Assembly: GCF_020497125.1 (NCBI RefSeq)
Contig: NC_059081.1
Location: forward strand, 61,834,768-61,898,767
Direction of reading: 5' to 3'
Origin: Mauremys mutica
Lineage: Eukaryota > Chordata > Testudines > Geoemydidae
Length of the DNA stretch: 64,000 nt
A model generated the notes under the pieces. That model worked only from the letters and a program-made list of their open reading frames with translations, was not told where the DNA came from and searched no databases. Both the position numbers and the translations under genes were made by a program. Of this stretch, positions 36,519-48,803 are shown piece after piece (position 1 is the first letter of the stretch; each line of letters starts with the position of its first letter).

Positions 36519-38438
36519 TTGAGTATGCACTGAGGGGATAGCTATTTTTTCCAGAAATACATGGCAAGAAACAGTAGATGTATCATGTTAAAAACAGTGA
36601 GCTCTGTACTCAACATTAGGAATTCCATTGTGTGTCAAAAAAAATCATGCTTAGTTTGTGTATTGGCCCTTTAAAGCCAGACTGTGATGTTTTAACTTGG
36701 TCATTTGATTAAATAAGTTTGCTCTGGATCTCAGGTCCTGGTTATTATTTCAAGCTTTGTGTATATAGACATACACACAAGACTATGGTCTGTACTAATA
36801 CCTAGGCTATCTAAGTATTAGCTAATATTTTCTCCTGTTCACTCAATCTGTTTAAGGTAAAATTTCAAATTTAAGATCCTTTTAAATGGTGAGACAGCCA
36901 AGATGGCATTATAATAAAAGTCACTGAGAGGACTGTAACCAATTGACTCAAACAGCTGTTAGCAGTATTAAAAGTTCTGGCTTTCTTATTTCAGAGGGCA
37001 TTCGGTTTCCAAGAGGTTTAAGAAAGTGCCAGGTTAAACTTGTAGCATCATTGTTTAATCTTGGGTCAGAGATAACTTCAGATCAAGTTTTGTTTGTATG
37101 TCAAATTAAACAAAACTGGAACATGAATATCAGGATTATGAAAGGATAAGTTTTCAAATCTAGGATTGTCAAGTAGTTTTTATACATGGCCTATTTTTAT
37201 CTGCAGTAGAGGATTGATTTTCCTTTTTTTATTTTATTTTTTTTTAAATGTAGAGGTCACTTTATGAGTTTAGTGATGCAAACTTAAGGAAAGCCCCCAA
37301 ATTCTCAAATGTGCTTTTATTAAAATTGGCAGATTCTTAAAGATGGAGAATACATATATTGGAGTGAATTTGTGCCCCCACTCTAGACAAAGAGCTTACT
37401 ATAAATGTCTCAGAATTAGTGCTAGAAGCAGAAGCCCTGATGATATTGCAGGCATGGACTACTGATTGCCTCATTTAAACAATTATATGTAATAACTCCA
37501 GCTCTGAGAATTAAAACAGCTTTTTAATACTCCACCTGAAGCAGGGTTTTTCCCACTACAGAACCATCTATTTGCAAAACTTGGGTTTTGTGGTGAACCC
37601 GCATGAAATTAGTTGATGATCTCAGATCAGTTCCTTTTAGATAATTGGCACTAATTAGTACCTTTGTTACTAATCTCTCAGCAGAGAGAGACCAAGAACG
37701 GAATAGGCTGTGGAGACTGAACTATCAGCCCCAGAGGTGCTACTTCCAGGACATATGGAAACATATTGACTGGGCAGTGTGGGAAAGCTCGCATTGCTAA
37801 TGTCCATGCTGTACATGTCCTGTGGCTAGAATCTTCAGGGTTAACAATCCAGACCCTCATCAGCATTAAGGTCGCACACACAAAAACCTAAGCCTTCTAA
37901 ACTACCCAAAGAGCTACAAGAATCTTTCTTTTTGTACATGCAGCATTGAGGATTTGGGGACTTGGATTTCTTTAATGGAAATGAAACAAGCCAAGAATAA
38001 AAATTATCATATTAGACCAAGTACAGGGCTGGCTGAGTTTACCAGTATATGCTTTACTATTCACATTGGCCAAAAAGGGAAAGAAAAAGACAATGCAGGA
38101 ATCCAGTAACAAACAGCAAGGTGTTGGGGGTAGTTAGCTTTTATAAATTAGGGCCATTTTGCTGTAGATCAGAACTTCTGCTGAAACTAAATGGGAGGCT
38201 TGTTTTCTATCTTATGGTTGTGAGTTTTCAAGCGTTGATAGCCTGGTTTAACTGAAGAGAGGGTTAGAAAGGGCTAGATCCATTATGTTCATAATAAACA
38301 AGAATTGATTTCAAATATAATTTTTGTAATGTCATTATTTTTCAAAACAAAGGCACCAAGCAGGCAGTTTAGATATTGTCAGAGGTGCTCTCTTAATTTA
38401 GATATTCTTGGAAAAAATACATATGTATAATATGTAAA

Positions 38439-38469
<31 letters not shown>
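38439..38469. repeat. (AT)n followed by (AC)n microsatellite
   Basis: A run of alternating A and T continues directly into four AC units. A TG-rich tract follows about 90 bases later (38553-38578). It lies in the CREB1 3' UTR and is probably length-variable. Confidence 0.85.
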
Positions 38470-40967
38470 GTATATAATCTACAGCTCTGAGAGCTTTTAA
38501 GTCAGGAATGCTGAGTATTATAGTATATTGAGGTCAGAAACAATTTTTACTTTTGTGTGTGTGTGTGAGTGTGCGCACGCTTACATTTTCAGTAGGTTTG
38601 GGCTGTATTATTCAGGCGCTTATTATTGATTATTTTTTTTGTGCTGTTGTTCAGTTACCCATTTTAAAGGATTTTATTTCATCCTTCAAGGCTATTGTGT
38701 TTTTCTTAGATGGAGATTTTGAAATAATGTAAACAATTGTTTAAAAACTCCCCCCTCCCTCAAAATTATTCACTTTTGTGCTTTGTGTCTTTGGCAGCTA
38801 TATAACAAAGGCAAAAATTATTGGAAGGGGTTTTACTAAGAAACCACCGGTAAGACTTTTTTTTGTTTATCTCGTGGTGTAGGGGCAATGCATTTTTATT
38901 TGACCAACGATTTCACCAGATTTGGATAGTTGCCAGCAGCATTGCTAGTATCTGAAAGCACAATTCCAGCCAGTCATGCTCTTCAGGACAAAGTCATCTG
39001 TAGGCTTTTGGTTGTTCTATGGTTTGTCTTTGTGTCTCAGACCTACTGGCTTGTCTGGTACTAAATGTTGACCAGAAAGGTGGTGGGGTGTTTGGAACCA
39101 TGCAAAGACTCAGGAAAAAATAAAGATTAATTTAACAAGGACAAACCACCCTATGCGTAACATTTCTGATCTAAATTTGTACTACCGTTTTTTAATCTGG
39201 GCTTCCAGTAGACAGCAGCTGCAGGCAGTCATCTGTTAATTAAAACTGGTCTCCGCTTATTTTTAAAACAGACAGCCGGTGCTTTTTGCAGGTTAAAGCA
39301 AGAACAAGTCTACACTCTAAAGTGAGTTCATTATCAGTGGTCACAAGCCTGTGGCAGTTATAGGAGGGTTTCTCTGCATTTCTGAGATCCTGTTTGTATT
39401 GCCATTTTTTGCCCTGAGAACAGAGTTAGTGACAGACCATTCGCCAGTGACCTAAAGGAAAGGTTGTATATTTATTTTTGTTACGTGATATGCTTTGTAA
39501 ATGTTTGATAAAATGTGCACTTTGACAAAAAGAAAAATACCTTAGAGCAATTGGATATTGGCTTTGCTTGAAAAGCTCCCTGACATGGTTATTACAGACC
39601 TACTACCTGTTTGTGACTCTCACTCCTCTCCGCAGATCTGTTGACTCTTTCATGAAGAGCTTTCAGCATGAAGCCTCTTAGCACCTGACTTTCAGCAGGG
39701 GCTACTTCAAAATGGCAGGGGATCTGAACTGGCAGTACCAAAAGGCTAGATACCAGGGTGTCGTATAAGAATCTCATTCTGTCTCTTAGGAACACGTACA
39801 GGACGAATGTTAAATTATTTTTAGACAAAACAGAACTAGTTCAAAGAACTCAAGTGAGAAAGGGGAATTAATTTGGAAGGGAAACTGAAACCTTTTCAGT
39901 CACATTAGTCCCCTGTCCCCCGTTTGAGATATAGCAGCACATTTCCGGAGCTGCATCCCAAGAAAACAAATGCAAAAGGATTTACAGATTCTATGTACCA
40001 GGAAATGGAGGTGCATCTAATGATAACACGCCCATTCAGCTTTTAAAAAAAATTTTAAAAAAATGCACAGCTAACTCTCTTTTGCAGTGGCAATGAGGGG
40101 AATTGATGACTTAGCTATACCCTGGATCCTTGGAATGTGAGCTTTTCAAATGTCCTGTACATTCACGGTTTGTGTGGACTGTGACTAAGGAGTGGTTTCC
40201 TTGATCTTCTGAATTTGCTAGTTATAAAAGATACTGATCCGAGAGGGACCTGAACGTATCATAAAGCTGAGCTAGTTTGGGAGGATTCAACGTGATATAC
40301 AGACAGGGTCCTGAAGTTCCAGCTGGCATTTGCTCATGGTAGGTTCAGCTCTGTTGATGGATGTAGCTTGAATATTTCTGTATCTTTAGGGAAGAGGGAC
40401 CAGCTTCAGTTTGCAAAAAGGGTTTGTGTTTCAGGTTTTTCAGCTTGCAGTGTTTTTTGTAAGTGTATTTAAATCATAGCCTGTGAAGAGAATTGAAAGA
40501 CCTTGGCCTGTCTACATTCTGGTACTGCAAGTTCAGGTCCCAGCTGCACTTTTTGGCTCACTATATAAGATTGTAATTTTAGATCTCGTTCTCACCAGCA
40601 AGAAACAGGGAAAGTTTACTGTCCTCAGGAGACATACATTGGGCAGGGAAGAGGGTGGGGGCAGGGGGCTAATGATCCAAGGTTAGCACGTTTAACAGAA
40701 GCTGACCGTTCGCTGTACTTGTGACTTGGAAGCATACTGTTATCAAAATCCGTTCGTTGAGTCTCAGCCTTAGGCAGCATCTCTAGGAAGTAAGGGGAAA
40801 TCTGGGATAACACGAAGTGGGGAACCAACAAGAAAAGGGCCTTGTGCCCATTGGCCATCTGCAAATGGTTAAAGTTAAGAATCGGCGACAGCAGGATGCT
40901 CTACCCAAGTTGTATCTTATCCAGGTGCCACTCCATTGTGTGTGTAATGAAATTATTTATATTTAAA

Positions 40968-40977
40968 AATAAATAAA
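40968..40977 (+). terminator. CREB1: Tandem AATAAA poly(A) signals, candidate CREB1 3' end
   Basis: Two overlapping AATAAA hexamers share a short run and are followed within about 40 bases by T/G-rich sequence. This is the strongest cleavage signal in the long 3' region. A single ATTAAA at 41570-41575 is the alternative distal candidate. Confidence 0.5.
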
Positions 40978-41782
40978 ATTATAGAACTGCAGATTTGTAT
41001 GAAATTTAACACTCTACTGCTCGTATGGACTTTCTGGGGTGAGGAAGGGAAGGGGCAGAGAGAGGTGGGGACTAGCAACTGTCCCCACACACCCCGCACA
41101 GACTTGTCCACATATCAGTTGTTCATGTCAAAAATAAATCATTTCTAGGCCAGATTTGTAATTTGAAATGTTTTTAGAACAATGTTTTTCAGGGAGGTTT
41201 CTAGAGCAAGGATTATTATTAACTATTGTTATTATTTTTTTAATTTAAGATGGCGAGGGTAAAGCTCACCTCACCCCGTTTCTGATCCTTTACCCAAAAC
41301 TATCAGCACAAAACAGGGTATTTCAACCTTAACTCCAGCATTTCTGTGGGAGTTAAATTACTAAACAAAGAAACCTTGATGCAGGAAATAAGTTCCTATT
41401 ACAATTCCCTACATTCTAGAAACATCCCTGCTTTAATTTTTTTTTTACTTAATCTTTTTGTGCTTTATCTGTGTTTAAAAAAAAATTGTACTGAGTTATA
41501 ATGCATTTTATTAACACTATGTACATATTAGCTGCTTTGTGTTTCAGAATGGTAGTAATTGCTTTGTATATTAAAGTGATCCTTGTGAATTTGTGAATTA
41601 TTGTCATAAAGAAGTGCTTTTTCTTACTGTAACCTTTGTGGTATAAACTGTCATAAATCCCTTTTTACACAAACATTGATGTGCAGTCACATAAACATGC
41701 TTTTAAAAACTCTCCAAGTCTCTTTTTTGAGGAGGGGGTTCCATTTAGACTGTGTTGCAAGCAGCAGCTACAAAGCAGTTAG

Positions 41783-42190
41783 GTAAGAATGTAACCATAT
41801 TTGATCAGAACAATGGTCCATCTAGTCCTGTATCCTCTCTCTCTGAGTAGCCTGTACTAGCCGTTTCAGAGGGAGATGCAAGAAATCCTGCTGTAGGCTG
41901 TTATGGGATAAACTGCCCATAGGGAAAGTTTCTTCCTTGCTTAAGTAATTAGTTTAAGTTAATTAAAGATTGGTTTCTATCCTGAAGCACAAGGTTTAAT
42001 ATTCCTTCCAAAAAAACCTAGGCTTTTTTATTTATTTTTAATCCTCTATTTTCTCTCCTTCTAAAAGTCTAATCCTTTTTTCTGAAACCTACCGTCATGG
42101 TGGCAGGGAGTTCTATGGGATAACTGTGTGTTGTATGGAAAAGGTATTTCCTTTTATCGGGTTTAAATGCGTTGCCTTTCAATGTAAAAC
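41783..42190 (-). mobile_element. CR1 LINE 3' region, minus strand, older copy
   Basis: Plus-strand text GATCAGAACAATGGTCCATC, TAGTCCTGTATCCTCTCTCT and later GGTGGCAGGGAGTTCTATGG, TTTATCGGGTTTAAATG follows the reversed CR1 tail of a more diverged subfamily. No frame survives. Confidence 0.75.
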
Positions 42191-42227
42191 CTATAGTATT
42201 GTTTTAATCTAGTACTATCCAAAGTAA

Positions 42228-42463
42228 TATTAGAGAGACAAGGTGTCTGAGGTAAAATCTTTTATTGGACCAGCTTCTGTTGGTGAGAGAGACAAGCTTT
42301 CGAGGGGGTTGGACTAGATGACCTCCTGAGGTCCCTTCCAACCCTGAGATTCTATGATTCTATGAAGAAGAGCTCGGTGTAAGCTCAAAAGCTTGTTTCC
42401 TTCATCAACAGAGGTTGGTCCAATAACAGATATTACCCCTCACCCACCTTGTCTCTCTAATAT
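42228..42463. mobile_element. Fold-back DNA element with a CR1 tail inserted
   Basis: Its ends ATTAGAGAGACAAGGTG and CACCTTGTCTCTCTAAT are exact inverted repeats, and inner segments (AGAGACAAGCTTTCGAG; AGCTCAAAAGCTTG) also pair. A 61-bp CR1 3' end (42305-42365: GGTTGGACTAGATGACC to TTCTATGATTCTATG) interrupts the middle. The family is not named with certainty; the terminal TA fits a Tc1/mariner type. Confidence 0.65.
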
Positions 42464-42465
42464 CC

Positions 42466-44945
42466 TGGGACCATCATGGCTAAAATACTGCAAAGTAATA
42501 ATGTGGGGCAGAACAAAATACAGGGAGGCACTGTGATCATGCAGAGATCGGGACTGGGTTAGGTAATCTACAGATTAGATCGAACAGTGAGGGTAAAAGC
42601 CAGTGGACCAAAGTCAGCACTGCTGTAAGCAGATGCCTCTCCATTAAGGTCAGCGGAGTGCAGTGAAGTCCTCCATCCCCTTTCCATGGCTGGTTTTCAG
42701 TGACCACATAATTTCTTAATGGAACATTTTTCTTTTGAAAATCCACCATCCCATCTATGAGAGGGTGACAGCAGGGCTTAAACCCCGTGAGTACTAAAGT
42801 AAAACTTGGCTCGAATTTCATCGTGAAGGAAGTCAGGTAACACTATATCATAGTCAGGTAGTGGTGGTAACTGCTAGGCAGCATGATGGTAACTTTGTTT
42901 CGCATGCTACAGAAATGCTACTGCAGTTACATAGCTTTTGCTGGCAAAAATATTAAAATTTGCATCTGTGTTACATGGCTTTGCTTTCCTGAGTAGAATG
43001 GGCCTTTTGTCCTGACCGAAAAATACTGGCACAAGATGCAGTTTTTTCCTATATTAAGGCCAAATTCTGCCCTCAGTTTTAGCCACACCACCTTATTGAA
43101 AACAGCTGCCTGGATGTAGCAGGGAATAGGATTTGATCCTTATGGTGTAAATATTTTAAAGCATATTCTTAATGACATTTCAAACAAGTTCACTCCTTTT
43201 TTAAATGTCACGCTGGAAGATTTCAGTAGCAGCCCCCAGGCTTCATAGCAATGAATCCTGGTCAATGTCCTGACAACCTCCCTGGCTTGGATCCGATGGT
43301 TTTAACTGACCAGGAATTTCCTAATGGAATATTTGTCTTTTTAAAATTCATTACCCCATCAGTGGGAGAGTTACAATGGAGTCCCAGTGCAATGTAAAAC
43401 TCCCATTGACTTCAACAGGACTCCTACAGTGACATGCATGGGAGTCTTGCACAGGTAAAAAAATTTCATCCTGAAATCCGAGTCTGTGCCCTAAACACAC
43501 AAAGGAGAAACCAAAGGTGTGTTCACCTGGGATTATGTAACTGTATTTTCCTGCTGTCATCCATTCTATTAAAATGCTAGTGCTCAGACAGATGTACCCA
43601 AAAGACATCCATATTGACTTCTGCAGCGCTAGAGGAGAAAGCAGCAATATAAAATTCGTCAATGAAATCTGATTACTTTATAAAACACATAGTCAATGGT
43701 ATTGCTAAAATGACTAATTGGGATATATTAATAATCTAATACCAATCTGAGTCACTTGTCCTAGATTCCAGATTTTATTAATCTCACATAGGATGTGTAG
43801 AATCCTGAGGTCCCTTCTCAAAGCCCTTGCAGGGCTTAATATTTTTGTATTTAATGAAAATCAAAACCATACTTGTCCACTTTCCCTTTAGTTTCTTTGG
43901 ATCTATTGGTTAAACATTTGGGGGAGTTTTTTTCTTGCTTTTCACTTGTTTTTAATTTCTAAACATGATAGCTCTTTAAATAGAATTAACTGTCTCTTTT
44001 TTTAACCATCTGCTATGCTCATAACACTTAAAAGTTAACTGCTAAATTGACTGAATTGCCTTTTACGCATTGTTTACTCTGCATTAACTTGAATCTTTCA
44101 CCTTTGTTACTTTTTTAAACACTTTTCTTTTCAACTGATTCTTTTACTTTGCATTTTCTTTTTGCCCACCAGTTTTCTCACAGGTCTGGATGGGGCCAAA
44201 ATACCATTAACGCTTCTACCTGGGGAGACTTGGATGGCACCTGTGTTCTCTTTTGCTCTTGCTAGCTCAACAGTGCAACTTAATTTAAAAGCAAAAGCAG
44301 GTCCCCTTCACAACTGATGAAACTGCCATTCAGCTCCCCTGGATACACGGTTGCCAGGATCCATCCAAACGGTAAAAAGCAGTTTTATTCTTAACAGCCA
44401 CTCTGTACAAGTGGCATTGTTAGGTTCCCTTATTGTCATGTCTTGATGTCCATATCAAATATGTTGCACTTCCAGTGGGGAAAAAATCCTTTTGTTCAGT
44501 TCAAGTTGGGAATCTGAAAATCAGGTTGCTTTCAGAAATGATAGTTGTGTAGGACAAATTGTCATCAGTGGAAATCCTCCCCCCCCACACAACCCCCCAA
44601 GCCTGTTGCCTCAAAAGGGCATTCCCAGCAGTAACTCAGCAGAGCTCAGTACAAAGTGGGTGGATGATGGTGCAAACGGAATCCACCACCATGTCTTGCC
44701 TGAAGAATAAAACGATGGGGTTTTTTTTGTAACTAAAGTCAGCAGCTGTGACTCTGAACACACCCAAGGGGCACATCTGTTAAGAAAGTAGGTGCTGCTT
44801 TCATGCGGGTGGTTTTCAGCAGAAATGCATGTATATGTCACGCACACACGTTCCAGCCACTGGCCCTAACAAAGCCACCAGATTCTCTGTGGATTCCTAC
44901 ACTCCGCTTACCCTTTACTGTTAATGGGTGGGCAATCGTCTGTTA
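42466..44945. other. Intergenic sequence with a pair of related repeats
   Basis: No gene seen. Segments 42695-42775 and 43295-43375 are related: both carry (T)GGTTTTnA(A)CTGACCA, TTTCnTAATGGAA(C/T)ATTT, then CCATC or CCCCATC and a GAGAG stretch. The remainder is AT-rich and unassigned. Confidence 0.45.
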
Positions 44946-45261
44946 CAGCGGATATCAAACTGGGGGTCACAACCCCAAAGTAGGCCCTGACCCTGTTTTA
45001 ATGGGGTTGTCAAGGCTGGCAATAGACTTGCTGGGGCCCAAGCCTGAGCCCCACCGCCTGGAGCCAAAGCCGGAGGGCTTCAGCCCTGTGCGGTGGAGCT
45101 CAAGTTACAGGCCCCGCACCCAGGGCTGAAGTCCTTGGGCTTCGGCTTCCCCCTCCCCCCGGGGTGGTGGGGCTCAGGCTTCAGTCCCCTGCTCCTGGGG
45201 TCGTGTAGTAATTTTTGTTGTCAGACGGGAGTTGTGGTGCAATGAAGTTTGAGAACCTCTG
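44946..45261. mobile_element. hAT-type MITE, GC-rich core
   Basis: The left end CAGCGGATATCAAACTGGGG and the right end AAGTTTGAGAACCTCTG are decayed inverted repeats. Flanks GTCTGTTA (44938-44945) and GTCTATTT (45262-45269) agree at six of eight bases. The core has GCCCAAGCCTGAGCCCCACC-type sequence common to this class. Non-coding. Confidence 0.75.
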
Positions 45262-46581
45262 GTCTATTTAAAAAACACCTCAAAGTAAGTCAATGATTTC
45301 CTTGGACAGCTACTGACAGTCACATTGGTTACCATCTTCTGTGTGGGAAGAAATGAGATTTTACCTGAGACAAGCCAGGTAAGGGCTAGATCTCAGACCT
45401 GGCTGTCTGATACTCTGTGGTTGTCCTCTGTAACAGGGGAGCCGGTCCCTTCCATGAAATCAGGCCCCGCTTTCCTCATCCAGTTGCCTAAGGGCACTGA
45501 CCGAGTGCCGGATGCTCAGCGATGGATGCCCTGAAGGAGAGTTCAGAACGCAGACTCCTGAGACAGCGCTCAGAAGAAGTGCAGAGCTGGGCTGAGAGCT
45601 ACACGAGGGGGGATGCCTCCGAAGAAGAGAGTGGTCAGAGTGCCCTGGCTGAGCCGCGGAGCCAGATCAGGCTGATGAAAGCAAAAGGCAGAAAGGCAGT
45701 CGGGGTCACCTACAAAATTCCCCAGGCCAGAGAGGGCTGAACGTGGCGGAGGAAGATGCCTGTTGGCTCCCTGAGCCGGAGAGCTGAAGGCTGAGGCATG
45801 ATGGAGGAGTACGACAGCTGATGTCTCTGGGCAAGAGCTAGAATCAGACCTGAGAATGAACGTGGGCAGAGAAGCACCCCAGCTGGACAGGGTGAGGCAT
45901 GGTGAGCGACATCAGAGCTGGAGCGTGGTGAGAGATGCTGGAGCTGTACTATTGTGAGGCATGGTGAGACGCCGGAGCTGTACAGGAGAGCTGCAGTGTG
46001 CTGATGCCAGATGGCCTGTTGGGGACTTGAAAGATTGACTGTACTATGTAGACTGTGCGGGGGAGGGTTAGATTATGGTTGTGGGACTTTTTTTTGTAAT
46101 AAATTAACGCTGCAGAGGGCTATTTATACCTGGAAACAAAGGCATGGCATTAATGGGGACGCTGGAAGAAAGGGGGCACTGAGGCAGGTGCACTAGTTGT
46201 ACTATGACCTGCCACAGGAGGGCTCCCCAGGAGAAGAGCCACCATCTGACAGCCTCGAACAAAGGCGGGGGCAGAGAGGTAGCCAAAACGAGTTGTGTAT
46301 TAATCTCTGTGTGGCTAAGTTCAGTCAGTCACTGTCCTTTTCAATTTCTTTACACTTAAAAGTAACTCTCGTCCCACGAGCAAAGAACCCCGTGTGCATA
46401 TGTGTTCTGGGTGGCTTCTTATTGCCTCCCACATCCAATTTAAAAGGGAGGGAATTCAACCACATCACTTCCCCGCTCCCCAAATACCCTGCAGTGATGT
46501 TAGCGGAGTGAGCCAGCAGCACACAGCCGGGAGGCAGAAGAGAACAGCAGTGAGCTCTAACTAGAGACAGCAGCAGCGTGA
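45262..46581 (+). other. Unassigned GC-richer segment, possibly LTR or old transcript remnant
   Basis: Composition rises between about 45360 and 46310. A 72-codon frame (45522-45740) opens MDALKESSERRLLRQRSEEV and is rich in charged residues, but matches nothing I know. An AATAAA lies at about 46097-46102, after a GTGGGAC/T-run, as in an LTR R region or a 3' UTR. No integrase, protease or reverse transcriptase motif is visible. I do not assign a function. Confidence 0.3.
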
Positions 46582-46808
46582 GGGCCTGGTCTACACTGGG
46601 CGGGGAGGGGTCGATCTAAGATACGCAACTTCAGCTACGAGAACAGCTGTCTCTTAGATCGACTCAGAATCACTTACTTCGCGTCCTCACAGTGCAGGAT
46701 CAACAGCCGCAGCTCCCTAGTCGACTTTGCTTCCACCTCTCGCCCTGCTGGAGTTCAGCAGTCGACGAGACAGCGATCGGGGATCGATTTATCGCGTCTA
46801 CACTACAC
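46582..46808. mobile_element. PIF/Harbinger MITE, right end lost
   Basis: The left end GGGCCTGGTCTACACTGGG and CpG-rich body (GGTCGATCTAAGATACGCAA, CTTCAGCTACGAGAACAGCT) resemble the MITE at 27389-27684. The right side reaches TTATCGCGTCTACACTACAC and then loses similarity; no complete terminal repeat or duplication was found. Confidence 0.7.
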
Positions 46809-48086
46809 GCAAAAATCGCCGCTCAACAAACAGATGGCAAAGTTGCAAAGACACACACAGACATTGAGTGCAGCCTGTGCGGGTGATGAGGACAGCAAAA
46901 TGCTACCACTGCTTCTCACCGGCGGAAAACTTATTTTGACACCAAGGACGGAAGGTTTTGAGCCTCTTCCTTCCCTCCGGGGCAAGTTTCTGATCTGAAC
47001 CCCACTTTACAATCGTGGGTGAACTGACTGACACACGTCTGCGCCACAGCTGACAATGGAAAGTTGTGGCCTGCATCAGTTGCTTTCCAACAGGCACCGA
47101 AAAGCAGTGGTGCCCCGGAGAGCAAACAAGCCATCTGTACCCGTCCTGGAGTGCAGTATACTGATATGCAACAGCTAAGCTGACCTGGACAGGTAATTCT
47201 GCTCTTTCCTCTGGTAAGTACAAAGAAAATGAGAGAGGGTGGCAGCTTTAATTCTCAGATGCTGGTCGGCCTGGAGCAGTCAGTGCTCTCAGGAGTTGAA
47301 GTAGAGTTCAGCAGCATCTTCCATTGGCCATCAATAATTACAATCCTTTGCTCCCATTTGCCATTTCTCTGCACCTCACGTAGTCACTAACGCCAATGCC
47401 AAGTGAGTGCACAGCACAGCCGAATCAGAATGGCGGGGTCTCATGCTCCCTTTGCAATGCAAAGAACTACACGAGGTGCAGGGAAACAGAGAATCAGGCC
47501 CCTGGTGAACAGACCTCACTTTTCCCAGTATGAATACAGAGCTGCGTGGAGTAGCACTTGACTCACACATGTCACACTTGCCAGCCACTATGTAACTTGT
47601 TTTGTTTCTGCTAGATCAGCGTTTCTGCTACGGCTGATGACCACAAATCCCCTACCATCGTCTGGGTCACCATTAATGCCTATTCCCGGGTTGGAGCCCA
47701 GAGCACATGAATTCAGCCCCCTTTTCTGTTCCACCATAGCAGGTAAGGGAAGCTGGACCATTACAACCCTCTGACTTCAGTGTAAGCTCTGGGAGGAGCT
47801 GGGGTGAAGTGGGAAAACCTTTGCTGCAAGTTGTTAAATAATTAGCAGAAGTGACACAAAACCCTGGGTTTTAAGTTTGTGTCAAACTGTTCTCCGGTTG
47901 GAAAGTTCCTCTTTGCACCAAGATCTAGTATGGAGGCTACTTGTTTATTCCAGGGTGTGGGACTGCCTCGCTCGCATTTCTTCTGCTCTGCTGCATTAAG
48001 GTTACTACATTGTGTCAGTCGTTTCCAAGTGGCAACATACAGGTGCAGATGCCCACAGCACTAAGCACTGAAAGACGCTAAGCACA
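46809..48086. other. Intergenic, no feature recognised
   Basis: Short open frames on both strands show no known domain. Confidence 0.45.
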
Positions 48087-48163
48087 GAACCATAGAACCG
48101 GAAGGGACCTCGAGAGGTCATCTAGTCCAGTCCCCTGCACTCAAGGCAGGACTAAGTATTCTG
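48087..48163 (-). mobile_element. CR1 LINE 3' end, minus strand, short
   Basis: GAACCATAGAACCGGAAGGG, ACCTCGAGAGGTCATCTAGT and CTGCACTCAAGGCAGGACTA are the reversed CR1 tail; about 77 bp. Confidence 0.8.
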
Positions 48164-48509
48164 CAATGGGGCTACCCATAGGCTTAATATGAAGCACAAA
48201 AAATTAAATGTTTTACTGGATCAGGGCAAAGTAGGGCTCTCAAGCGATTAAAAAAAAATCACAATCAATCGCACTGTTAACGCATAGTAGTATACCATTT
48301 ATTTAAATATTTTGGGATGTTTTTCTACATTTTCAGATAGATTGGTTTCAATTACCACACAGAATACAAAGTGTACAGTGCTCACTGTATATTTATTTTT
48401 TATTAAAATATTTGCACAGTAAAAAACAAAAGAAATAGCATTTTTCAATCCACCTAATACAAATACTGTAGTGCAATCTCTTTATCGTGAAAATGCAACT
48501 TACAATTAT

Positions 48510-48718
48510 AAGAGAACTAGATTAATTCATGGAGGTGAAGTCCATTAATGGCTATTAGCCAGGATGGGTAAGGAATGGTGTCCCTAGCCTCTGTTTGTCA
48601 GAGGGTGGAGATGGATGGCAGGAGAGAGATCACTTGATCATTGCCTGTTAGGTTCACTCCCTCTGGGGCACTTGGCATTGGCAGCAGACTGGTCTGACCC
48701 ATTATGGCCATTCTTATA
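48510..48718 (+). mobile_element. CR1 LINE 3' end inside the fold-back hAT
   Basis: GAACTAGATTAATTCATGGA, GGCTATTAGCCAGGATGGG, GGCAGGAGAGAGATCACTTG and GGTCTGACCCATTATGGCCA, TTCTTAT is the CR1 tail in plus orientation. AATTAT occurs on both sides, possibly a short target duplication. The hAT sequence is continuous across it when compared with the other arm. Confidence 0.9.
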
Positions 48719-48803
48719 TGGAATTATGTACAAAAAATAACTGCACTCAAAAATAAAACAATGTAAAACGTTAGCGCCTACAAGTTTGTTTACACTTACA
48801 TTT

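Larger units (their letters stand above)
14924..40990 (+). other. CREB1: CREB1 gene locus (coding part plus 3' UTR)
   Basis: Cyclic-AMP response element binding protein 1 is a nuclear bZIP transcription factor. It binds CRE sites as a dimer and recruits CBP/p300 when its kinase-inducible domain is phosphorylated. Seven coding exons join in frame (114+147+101+143+183+151+145 = 984 bp) to give 327 residues plus stop, the length of the shorter CREB isoform (CREB-A/delta). Residue 1-87 is the Q1 region, about 88-146 the KID, about 147-268 Q2, and about 269-327 the bZIP. Every junction has a GT donor and AG acceptor, and split codons match across introns. The 14-residue alternative exon that makes the 341-residue isoform was not seen in intron 20234-22013. 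The non-coding first exon lies upstream of the window. The 3' end is inferred from poly(A) signals near 40970. METTL21A lies downstream in the opposite orientation. Confidence 0.97.
35218..40990 (+). other. CREB1: CREB1 3' UTR (inferred extent)
   Basis: This AT-rich stretch after the stop holds no other gene. CREB1 transcripts in other vertebrates have 3' UTRs of several kilobases. The likely distal end is the AATAAA pair at 40968-40977; AATAAA at 36913-36918 and 38293-38298 could serve shorter forms, and ATTAAA at 41570-41575 a longer one. A palindromic repeat (36444-36518) and an (AT)n/(AC)n microsatellite (about 38439-38469) lie inside. The extent is inference, not read from transcripts. 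Confidence 0.7.

Noticed and set aside
45006..45129. Coding-looking PEPHRLEPKPEG stretch
   Set aside because: It is the GCC/CAAGCCTGAGCC core of the hAT MITE at 44946-45261, a known source of spurious proline-rich frames.
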